Below are positions 24,736-32,100 of a stretch of 55,173 nt of DNA, in pieces (position 1 is the first letter of the stretch; the number at the start of each line of letters is the position of its first letter). Source of the DNA: a virus; the IMG/VR virus record IMGVR_UViG_3300034095_000182, positions 1 to 55,173 of that record. One strand, given 5' to 3'. A program made the position numbers and the translations under genes. Below the pieces are notes generated by a model. It made no database searches and had not been told where the DNA came from. It saw nothing but the letters and a program-made list of their open reading frames with translations.

Positions 24736-25593
24736 ATGTACCAATATGCCCGTTCTGCAAACCAGACTTCCTTCCGCTCCAACGCTCCTTTGAGCAACGA
24801 GCAAATTGCCCAGTACGCACCCAGCGTGTTGGCTGAGACCGCCCACGAATCCCGTGGTGAGCGCTACACCTTCATCCCCACCATCCAAGTTCTGGACGGC
24901 CTGCGCAATGAAGGCTTCCAGCCCTTCGAGGTTCGTCAGACCCGCGTCAAGGATCAGTCCCGCCGCGAGTTCACCAAGCACATGGTGCGCCTGCGTCACG
25001 CCACCAGCATCGAGGCCGCTGTCGGTGAAGAAGTGCCCGAGATCGTGCTGATCAACAGCCACGACGGCTCCTCGTCCTACCAGTTGCTGGCCGGGTTCTT
25101 TCGCATGGTCTGCTCCAACGGCCTGATCGCTGGCGACATCTGCAACGACATCCGCGTGCGCCACTCCGGAAATGTGATCGACGATGTGATCGAGGGTTCG
25201 TTCCGCGTTCTCGACAATGTCGAGGAGATCGGCTCCCGCATCGAGACCTACAAGGCCATCGAACTCAAGCCCGAAGAGCAGTCGCTGTTCGCCAACGCCG
25301 CCCTGCAATTGCGTTGGGACGACAAGGCCCCCGTCGAGGCTGACCGCATCCTGCGTGCCCGCCGCTGGCAGGACAACAAGACCGACCTCTGGACGACCTT
25401 CAACCGCGTGCAGGAGAACATGATCAAAGGTGGTGTGGCTGGCCGCTCCGCTACTGGTCGCCGTATGTCCACCCGCGCTGTCGGTGGCGTCAATGAGAAT
25501 GTCAAGTTGAACCGCGCCCTCTGGACGCTGGCTGACGGCTTGGCCCAACTCAAGCAGGGCGTCGTGGACATCGAGGAACTGGTGGCCGCTTAA
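24736..25593 (+). CDS. DUF932 phage/plasmid-like protein
   Basis: A 285-residue protein of the DUF932 family, recognised by ETAHESRGERYTFIPTIQVL, FEVRQTRVKD, LLINSHDGSSSYQLLAGFFR-like text (IVLINSHDGSSSYQLLAGFF) and the N-G-L-I-A/G cluster. Members are frequent in phages and plasmids; their biochemical role is not settled. It is the first gene behind promoter copy 2 and is followed by a strong UACG hairpin, suggesting high expression. Codon use is GC-rich. Confidence 0.88.
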   Translation: MYQYARSANQTSFRSNAPLSNEQIAQYAPSVLAETAHESRGERYTFIPTIQVLDGLRNEGFQPFEVRQTRVKDQSRREFTKHMVRLRHATSIEAAVGEEVPEIVLINSHDGSSSYQLLAGFFRMVCSNGLIAGDICNDIRVRHSGNVIDDVIEGSFRVLDNVEEIGSRIETYKAIELKPEEQSLFANAALQLRWDDKAPVEADRILRARRWQDNKTDLWTTFNRVQENMIKGGVAGRSATGRRMSTRAVGGVNENVKLNRALWTLADGLAQLKQGVVDIEELVAA

Positions 25594-25600
25594 TCAACCC

Positions 25601-25616
25601 GGGGGCTACGGCCCCC
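25601..25616 (+). repeat. Intergenic GC hairpin (UACG loop)
   Basis: GGGGGC-TACG-GCCCCC, a 6-bp stem with a UNCG-type tetraloop and no T-tract, eight bases after the DUF932 stop. Confidence 0.7.
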
Positions 25617-25631
25617 ATCAAGGAGACCAAC

Positions 25632-25907
25632 ATGAATCACTTCGACACCATGGACACCATCGTCAAGCAGTTCTTTGACCATCCCGTGTTCAACCGCCCC
25701 AACAGCCTGCTGGCCTACTGCGACTACATCGCCACGGTCATCAGCAAGGAACTCAAGGCCAACGACACCGAGCGCCTGCTGGCAAGCGTGAGCCGCCCCA
25801 AGTACGACCTGAGCGAGAGCGGCTCGTTCCAGTCCACCAAGAAGACCATCGAGGTCGAAGACCGCTTCGGCAAGAAGTACCGCGTGACGGTCGAGGAGGT
25901 CAAATGA
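25632..25907 (+). CDS. Hypothetical protein
   Basis: A 91-residue protein with AAGGAGACC before ATG 25632. A helical first half (MDTIVKQFFDHPVFNRPNSL; YCDYIATVISKELKAND) is followed by a beta-hairpin (KKTIEVEDRFGKKYRVTVEE). No family was recognised. Confidence 0.72.
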   Translation: MNHFDTMDTIVKQFFDHPVFNRPNSLLAYCDYIATVISKELKANDTERLLASVSRPKYDLSESGSFQSTKKTIEVEDRFGKKYRVTVEEVK

Positions 25908-26041
25908 GCCACACCACACAAGCCTTCGGGGTTGTGCTGGCGCTGACAGTCTTCTGGGGCGCGGTGGTGGTGATCTGCGCTCAGGAGCCTGCCCCGGTGA
26001 TCGAGCGCCCGGTCAAGCAAGAGCGGGTGATCTGGGTATGA
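25904..26041 (+). CDS. Single-pass membrane microprotein
   Basis: A 45-residue frame (MSHTTQAFGVVLALTVFWGA...) with a hydrophobic segment at residues 8-26 and a polar, Pro- and Lys-containing tail. ATGA overlaps occur at both ends. It could be membrane-anchored with the tail in either compartment. Function unknown. Confidence 0.7.
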   Translation: MSHTTQAFGVVLALTVFWGAVVVICAQEPAPVIERPVKQERVIWV

Positions 26042-26463
26042 CGATCCCGATCATCCCCGAGCGCTCCTGCGGTGAGTGCGCCGAGTGTTGCAAGGGCTGG
26101 CTGACGGGTGAGGCCCACGGCCACATCTTCCACCCCGGCAAGCCCTGCTTCTTCCTGAACGGCACCTGCGGCATCTATCAGGCGCGGCCAGAGAACCCCT
26201 GCAAGGGCTATCGATGCGTCTGGCTGGGCGCGAATGACCTGCCCCTGTGGATGCGCCCGGATCAGTCCAAGGCCATCGTCACCGAGCGCGAGGTCAACGG
26301 TATCAAGTTCTGGGATGTGGTCGAGTGCGGCCAGACCCTGAGTTCTGAGGTTTTGTCTTGGCTGATCGTCTGGACGCTTGAGAACAACGGCAACCTGCAA
26401 TACCGGATCAAGGGCGGTGCCCACAAGATCGGCACCCCGGAGTTCTTGGAGGCCGAGACATGA
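26038..26463 (+). CDS. YkgJ-like cysteine-cluster (putative Fe/Zn-chelating) protein
   Basis: A 141-residue protein. CGECAECCKGW (residues 11-21), CFFLNGTCGIYQARPENPC and YRCVW give the eight-Cys arrangement of the YkgJ/UPF0153 family, thought to bind a metal or Fe-S cluster. The function of the family is not established. Coupled by 4-base overlaps to small membrane genes on both sides. Such a protein in a phage may modify or protect host metabolism, but this is speculation. Confidence 0.82.
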   Translation: MTIPIIPERSCGECAECCKGWLTGEAHGHIFHPGKPCFFLNGTCGIYQARPENPCKGYRCVWLGANDLPLWMRPDQSKAIVTEREVNGIKFWDVVECGQTLSSEVLSWLIVWTLENNGNLQYRIKGGAHKIGTPEFLEAET

Positions 26464-26555
26464 GAGGCGAGTCGGTCTGGCAGTTGTATTTCGTGTGGGG
26501 CGTCTTCGTTGTGCTGGCGCTCTGTGTTCTGGTTTTACTCAATTGGAGATGGTGA
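26460..26555 (+). CDS. Membrane microprotein, 31 residues
   Basis: Frame MRGESVWQLYFVWGVFVVLA... with a single hydrophobic helix and an NWRW end. ATGA at the start and TGATG at the stop couple it to both neighbours. Very short, so confidence is moderate. Confidence 0.55.
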   Translation: MRGESVWQLYFVWGVFVVLALCVLVLLNWRW

Positions 26556-26689
26556 TGACTAAGCAAGAGATTGACGACATGATGAAAGACCTGCCCAGTC
26601 AGCGGGGCTGGCAGGAGGAGTCACTGTTGGAAAAAATCCTCGGGGGGTTGGCATTTACCCTGTTCATGCTTATGATCTGCTTTATGTAA
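26555..26689 (+). CDS. C-terminal-anchored membrane microprotein
   Basis: A 44-residue protein (MTKQEIDDMMKDLPSQRGWQ...) with a polar N-terminal helix and a C-terminal hydrophobic anchor (GGLAFTLFMLMICFM). TTGGAGATGG lies upstream. Last gene of the early block. Function unknown. Confidence 0.65.
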   Translation: MTKQEIDDMMKDLPSQRGWQEESLLEKILGGLAFTLFMLMICFM

Positions 26690-26691
26690 AA

Positions 26692-26719
26692 AGCGAATGT
26701 ATAGCGAACAGGTAGCGAA
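26692..26719. repeat. Three AGCGAA direct repeats at 11-bp spacing
   Basis: AGCGAA occurs at 26692, 26703 and 26714, one helical turn apart. The same hexamer or AGCGAG occurs just before several start codons (17397 minus, 22933, 23499, 24736). An iteron-like binding array, operator or packaging-related site is possible. Confidence 0.6.
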
Positions 26720-26723
26720 CTCA

Positions 26724-26736
26724 AACCGAGTCGGTT
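26724..26736. repeat. 13-bp palindrome AACCGAGTCGGTT
   Basis: AACCGA-G-TCGGTT is a perfect palindrome around one central base, directly after the AGCGAA array. Related copies lie in coding sequence at 4027, 17891, 18032 and 37336. It may be a protein-binding site. Confidence 0.5.
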
Positions 26737-26770
26737 ACTCAAGGGGTGGTGCCCTCTACCAACACCGGAG

Positions 26771-26799
26771 GCCCGCACACGATGCGGGTCTTCCTTTTT
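26771..26799 (+). terminator. Intrinsic terminator of the early region
   Basis: CCCGCA (26772-26777) pairs with TGCGGG (26783-26788) around CACGA, followed by TCTTCCTTTTTC. It ends the early block before the packaging genes. The rest of 26690-26856 holds the repeats described and a possible TACAAT -10 element (26825-26830) without a good -35. Confidence 0.75.
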
Positions 26800-26856
26800 C
26801 TGGCGGTTCTGTTAAAATTTGAGTTACAATAACCCTAATAAAAGATTGGAGCGGCA

Positions 26857-27087
26857 ATGGCCCAGCAACGCATTTATTTGGTCGGCACGCCCGACAACAA
26901 AGTTCGCCTGATCAAGGCATCTTTGCGCCAGCAGGCGGTGAGTCATGTGGCAAACACCATGTTGACTGTCCGCGTGGCGTCGCAAGATGATCTGGTGAAG
27001 GCACTGACCAGCGGAATCGAAATTGAGCAGTACAACGCGCCCGAACAGCAAGACCTGATCGAACACAGCGAATCACCCGCGAACTAA
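26857..27087 (+). CDS. Hypothetical protein preceding terminase
   Basis: A 76-residue protein with the opening MAQQRIYLVGTPDNKVRLIK, then HVANTMLTVRVASQDDLVKAL. I recall this type directly upstream of small terminase genes in related phages. TTGGAGCGGCA precedes the ATG. Function unknown; its fixed place suggests a link to packaging or late control. Confidence 0.78.
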   Translation: MAQQRIYLVGTPDNKVRLIKASLRQQAVSHVANTMLTVRVASQDDLVKALTSGIEIEQYNAPEQQDLIEHSESPAN

Positions 27088-27136
27088 ACCCTCGCACGGT
27101 TACCCGGCGCCGTAAGCCCGGGACAAAACACTGGCG

Positions 27137-27175
27137 AAGTGAAAGCGAATCGATTACACTGAACCGCATTCACTT
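27137..27175. repeat. Imperfect inverted repeat before terS
   Basis: AAGTGAAAGCG (27137-27147) and CGCATTCACTT (27165-27175) pair at 10 of 11 positions around an AT-rich 17-base loop. It lies 19 bases upstream of the small terminase start. An operator, leader structure or packaging signal is possible. Confidence 0.45.
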
Positions 27176-27193
27176 TCAAGGGGATTAGGGGTA

Positions 27194-27778
27194 ATGCCTG
27201 AAACTGCCAGCAAACCGCGCAAAGCGCCTCAGAAGGCCGTGAAGCCCACCAAAGCAGGTGGAAGTACCAGCGCACCCCAAAAACCCGCCAAAGCCCCGAA
27301 AAAGACCCTCATCGGTCGTCCTACCAAGTACGACACCAACATCGCTTCCGAGATATGCGTAAGGCTCAGTAATGGAGAGCCATTGAGACAGATATGCATG
27401 GAAGACGATATGCCAGCGCAGTCGACGGTTTATCTCTGGTTGACGCGCCACCCTGACTTTTCGGAGATGTACGCACGCGCACGCGACGAGCAGGCCGACA
27501 CGCTGGCTGACCAGATCATCGCCATCGCCGACGAGATGCCGATGGAGACGACTGACAAGGACGGGAATACCAAATTCGACTCTGCCTACATTCAATGGCA
27601 GAGAAGCCGGGTTGACGCCCGCAAGTGGGTAGCGGCCAAACTCAAGCCCCGCAAGTACGGTGACCGCGTGGCGGTTGAGGGTACAGAGGATGGCGCCCCG
27701 ATCAAGACCGAGGACACCGGGTCAAGCCGCCTCTTCGAGTTGATCAAGAACATGGAGATGGCAAAGCGTGCTGGTTGA
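27194..27778 (+). CDS. terS: Terminase small subunit (Sf6-type)
   Basis: A 194-residue protein. After a Lys/Pro/Ala-rich N-terminal tail (1-35), residues 38-170 carry GRPTKYDTNIASEICVRLSN, the helix-turn-helix LRQICMEDDMPAQSTVYLWL, RARDEQADTLADQIIAIADE and RVDARKWVAAKLKPRKYGD. This is the order of the Sf6-type small terminase. It recognises the packaging site and feeds DNA to TerL. It overlaps terL by 11 bases. Confidence 0.9.
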   Translation: MPETASKPRKAPQKAVKPTKAGGSTSAPQKPAKAPKKTLIGRPTKYDTNIASEICVRLSNGEPLRQICMEDDMPAQSTVYLWLTRHPDFSEMYARARDEQADTLADQIIAIADEMPMETTDKDGNTKFDSAYIQWQRSRVDARKWVAAKLKPRKYGDRVAVEGTEDGAPIKTEDTGSSRLFELIKNMEMAKRAG

Positions 27779-29174
27779 ACACCTCGACGAAGAACTGGCC
27801 CGGGAGTTCGATGCCGAATCGCCCGAGAACCAGATCGCCGTCTTGGCTCACGCTGAATGGGTGGCTGGCGCCCACCGCTACCAGATACCGCCCCCGCTGG
27901 AGATCGATTACACCGTCTGGATGATGCTGGCTGGCCGGGGTGCAGGTAAGACCCGGAGCGCCGCTGAGGCCCTGTGGTGGTGGGCATGGATCACGCCCGG
28001 CTCTCGCTGTCTCGTGCTGGCCCCTACATCGAACGATGTGAAGTTCACTTGCTTCGAGGGTCAGTCTGGCCTGCTGTCAGTGATCCCGCAGGAACTGATC
28101 GTCGACTACAACAAGCAAGACCATCAGATCAAACTGATCAACGGCTCCATCATCCGGGGTATCTCAGCCGACTCATACGAGCGTCTGCGCGGCCCGCAGT
28201 GGCACTTCGCATGGTGTGACGAGTTGGCCGCATTCACCTACCTGCAAGAGGCGTGGGACATGATGATGTTCGGTCTGCGTCTGGGTGATCAGCCCCGCGT
28301 GATCGTGACCACGACACCGCGCCCGAAGGACTTGATCCTCGACCTCGTTGGCCGGGAAGGTGACGATGTCATCATTGACCGCGCCAGCACATACGAGAAC
28401 GCCGCCAACCTCGCTGAGAACTTCTCCAAGCAGTTGGAGCAGTACAAGGGTTCGAAGTTGTACCAGCAAGAGGTGCTGGGCGAGATCGTCGACCTCGAAG
28501 ACGGCAAGGTCGTGGGGCGCGATATGTTCAAACTGTGGCCCGCCAACAAGGCGTTCCCCAAGTTCGAGTTCATCATCCAGTCGTATGACTGCGCCTTCTC
28601 TGAGAAGACCTACAACGACCCGACGGCTATGACCACATGGGGCGTGTTCAAGCCCATGGACGGCCCAATGTCTGTCCTGCTGATCGACTGCTGGGCCGAG
28701 CATCTCGACTTCCCCCGGCTGAAGCCCCGCGTGCTGGATGAGTGGCGCGTCTCTTACGGTGAAGGCAAGGACGCCAAGCGACCCGACCTGATCATCGTGG
28801 AGGACAAGGCCGCAGGCATCTCGCTCATTCAGGAGTTGCGTCACGCCCACCTGCCTGTGATCCCATGGAACCCGGGCAAGGCCGACAAGATGCAACGCCT
28901 CCAGATCACCGCATCCATCTTTGCGACTGGCCGTGTCTGGTTGCCTGAGAGCGGTGTACGCAAGGGATATGTGAAGGACTGGGCCGAAGGGTTCCTGAGT
29001 CAGTTGTGTTCGTTCCCCGACTCATCGCATGACGACTATGTCGATAGCGCTACGCAAGCGATTCGATACCTCAAAGACGCGGGATGGCTAGATATAAATC
29101 CCGAGCCTCGTTATGATGATGATGATGATTACTTTGACGCCATGCCGAAGCGCGTCAATCCATACGCGGCGTGA
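27768..29174 (+). CDS. terL: Terminase large subunit
   Basis: A 468-residue packaging motor with GTG start at 27768 inside the end of terS and GGAG ten bases upstream. Walker A is LAGRGAGKT (Lys61), Walker B is HFAWCDE (about 143-149), and coupling motif VTTTPRP. The RNase H-fold nuclease is indicated by SYDCAF (near 273), IIVEDKAAG (near 344) and SHDDYVDS (near 421). It cuts concatemeric DNA and pumps it into the prohead. Near the end is a (GAT)5 run encoding Asp residues. TerL type with TerS suggests headful packaging. Confidence 0.95.
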   Translation: MLVEHLDEELAREFDAESPENQIAVLAHAEWVAGAHRYQIPPPLEIDYTVWMMLAGRGAGKTRSAAEALWWWAWITPGSRCLVLAPTSNDVKFTCFEGQSGLLSVIPQELIVDYNKQDHQIKLINGSIIRGISADSYERLRGPQWHFAWCDELAAFTYLQEAWDMMMFGLRLGDQPRVIVTTTPRPKDLILDLVGREGDDVIIDRASTYENAANLAENFSKQLEQYKGSKLYQQEVLGEIVDLEDGKVVGRDMFKLWPANKAFPKFEFIIQSYDCAFSEKTYNDPTAMTTWGVFKPMDGPMSVLLIDCWAEHLDFPRLKPRVLDEWRVSYGEGKDAKRPDLIIVEDKAAGISLIQELRHAHLPVIPWNPGKADKMQRLQITASIFATGRVWLPESGVRKGYVKDWAEGFLSQLCSFPDSSHDDYVDSATQAIRYLKDAGWLDINPEPRYDDDDDYFDAMPKRVNPYAA

Positions 29175-29185
29175 AGGGATAAAAC

Positions 29186-32100
29186 ATGGCGGACTACAAA
29201 AAGGCAGGAGCAAAATTCGCTGAGGCATTTGCCAAGGCGGGGAAAGAGGCCGAGGCCGCAATGGCCGCACAGAAGGCCGCTGAAGAGTCTGCCAAGATGG
29301 AGGCGATCCTCAAGTCAAAGCAGGCGCCCATGACCACGCCTCAAGGCACTGGCCTGCCGCTGATGCCTCGCTCTCAAGGGATGTACACACCCGGTGTGGA
29401 GCAGAAAGACCTGCCCCGGATGCCGATGGTTGACAAGGCCCGCGCAGAAGGCAAGACGCCCAAGTACACGCCCCGAATGCAAGACCTGCTGGACAGCCCG
29501 ACTGCCCGCAAGAAGGTCAACACGCTGATCGAGAAGGGGCGCGACCTCGGTATGACCGAGTGGTACGGCACCGAGCCTCTGCGTCAGGTCGCCATGGACA
29601 TCGGCATGAGCCAGAAGGACTTCGACACCTTCCTCGCCCAAATGGCCTCAGCGTCACAGCGCAACCCGGTCGACCAACAGAACAAGATGGGCAGTTACCT
29701 CTGGCACCTGAGTCAGACGGGCCAACTACCTGACGACGCATTCCTGCTGACCAACAAGATCAAGCGTGGCAAGGAAGCCGCGCCCAAAGGGACGGCCATC
29801 GAGTTGCCGCCCGGCTATGGATCGCTGGCGCAGGGTGACATCTTCTCCCGTGGCAAGCAGATCGCCGCCGGAGACATCGAGGGCGCCCTGCCTCCTGACA
29901 AGAAGTTGGGCACCTTCTACCGAAACTATCAAGGCAACCTCAAGCCCGTGACCGTCGATGTGAACGCGGTGCGTGGCCCCATCATCGAGCGTGGTGATCC
30001 GCGCTGGCTGGCTTCCAAGTTGGTCGAGAAGGATGAAGAGGGCAATGTGATCGCGACGCACTTTCCCCGGAAGGATGTCGAGTCGGGCAAGATGAGCATC
30101 AAGCAGGCGAAAGAACGCCCCGGCTTTTGGGAGGCCGCCCCCTCTGGTTCAGAGTATGCTGGTTTCGAAGACCTCTGGCAACGCGCCGCCAAGCGGTATG
30201 GCATCAGCCCCGCAGAAGCGCAGGCGCTGGGCTGGTACGGCTCTGCTGATGTGACCGCACTGAAGACCAAGCCGGAACTCTACATCGACAACCTCGAACG
30301 CATGATCCGCCGCACCGCCGAGCAGACGGGGCAGAATCCCCGGCAGGTGATGGAGGATGTCCTGCGTGGCAAGCAGTACCTCAAGAAGGATGGCGGCAAG
30401 GTGAGCGAGTCTGACTATCAGGCCCGCCTCGATGCAATGCTGGAGAAGGCTGTAGGCATGGCTAAGGGTGGCGCAGTGAGCGACTACCAGTCTCGTCTGG
30501 ACAGCATGATCGCCAAGCACATGGGCATGGCCGACGGTGGCGTGATCGACAACATGACGCCTGACATGACCGACAGCGGCGACATGAACTACGGCGGTGA
30601 GTACGCCGAAGGTGGTGCCGCATTCAAGACCCTGCAATTCAAGGCAGGCGGTGGCTGGGCCAAGGCAGGCAAAGCGATTGCCAAGGCCGCACAAGAGGCT
30701 GGCGCAATGAAGGCGCCCCAGACCGCAGAGAAAGACCTGACGACCCTGCAAGACTTCCACACCTCACTGGGTGATTCTGTGCGTGCTAGAGCCATGGAAG
30801 CCCAAAAGATGATGGAAGGGTTTGACTACAAGTACGACAAGGGCCAGCGCGTGTTCACCAAGGACAGCGCCGCCAAGAACAAGCCGCCCTACACAATCCT
30901 GCATCGCACTCGTGTGGGTAACGCACCCATGCGTGAAGACATGAGTGACTTGCGAAGCAAGAAGATCATCGATCCAGAGACTGGCAAGACTAAGCGCACG
31001 CCCTACGAACCCGGCTACCGTGTCCGCTATGAGAACGGTGACCAGTGGAGCGAGTTCGACATTCCGGCCTCAGCCATCATCGGCGATGTTGAGATGGCGA
31101 AGGGTGGCGAGATCAAGAGCCTGCCATGGAAAGCCAAGCAAGGCGGTGTCGCAAAGTTCGACGGTGGCGGTATCGCCAGCCCCGAAGAGAGCCTCACACC
31201 TCCCTCTGACAGCCCGAGCAAGTTACGCCTGACGGCAGAGATTCTGGCCCGCATGGCAAAGGAACAGGGCAAGGAAGAGATCGCATCCCTAAAAAAGCCC
31301 CGCGCCCTTACTGACCTAGTGAACCGGGGAATGATTGCCCCGCTGGTTGGTGCCCCTGTTGACATCATCAACATGGGGTTGGAGGGCGTCGACGCTCTGC
31401 GTGATTTAGCGAGTGGTAAGCGAGTCGAAAACCGATTGGCTTCTGAGAAACCTGTGGGCGGATCAGAGCAGATCAAAGACCTGATGAACCGCTTCAACAT
31501 GACAAGCGGTGAAGACCGTCCCATGATGGAAACGGGCCTGTCGTTGGTGTCTCCTGCTGGTGTAGTGAAGGGCACAGCCAAGACCGGGCAGAAAGCCACT
31601 GGCGCCCTGAGTAAAGTCAACACAGAGTTAAACAATTCTGGTAAACTAACCGTCCCCCTCACTGAGGCAAAGACGGCTACGACCGGGACACCACAAGGAG
31701 CAAAGTATGCAACCAAACAAGAAGGGCCTTACTTCAGAGTCAGGCCAACCGCCGCTGATACGAGCAAGGCAAAAGGTAGCGGAACTAGAGAAGCGACTGG
31801 GCTACCAGTCGAAAGGTCTGTCGGACAAGGATCGGGAGAAACTGGACTCGGACTTCCGCAACGCTATTCGCCGGAGGAAGTGGATCGAATAATCGCCGAT
31901 CCGAACCTCAACGAACCGCTACAGATCGCACAGCGATACACCAAAGAGAATCTGGGCACTGACTTCGTCGCGCCCGACATTCCCCCTAGCAGTCTCGCCA
32001 AGCAGAGCGCGATTGCCCGCACGCATGAACTCGCGCTGACTGACAGCCCCGAGTACAAGGATGCCGTGTTCTCGGCCTATGCCCGCACCATGCCCGATGT

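Noticed and set aside
24706-25548. Long minus-strand frame of 280 residues opposite the DUF932 gene
   Set aside because: GC-rich codon use of the real gene leaves the antisense frame open. It has no ribosome-binding site and the plus-strand product is a recognised family.
26690-26856. tRNA or small RNA gene in the largest gene-free stretch
   Set aside because: No cloverleaf or CCA end fits. The stretch is explained by repeats, a palindrome and a terminator.
29115-29129. (GAT)5 microsatellite in terL
   Set aside because: Short, in frame and encodes Asp residues near the C-terminus; nothing suggests phase variation.
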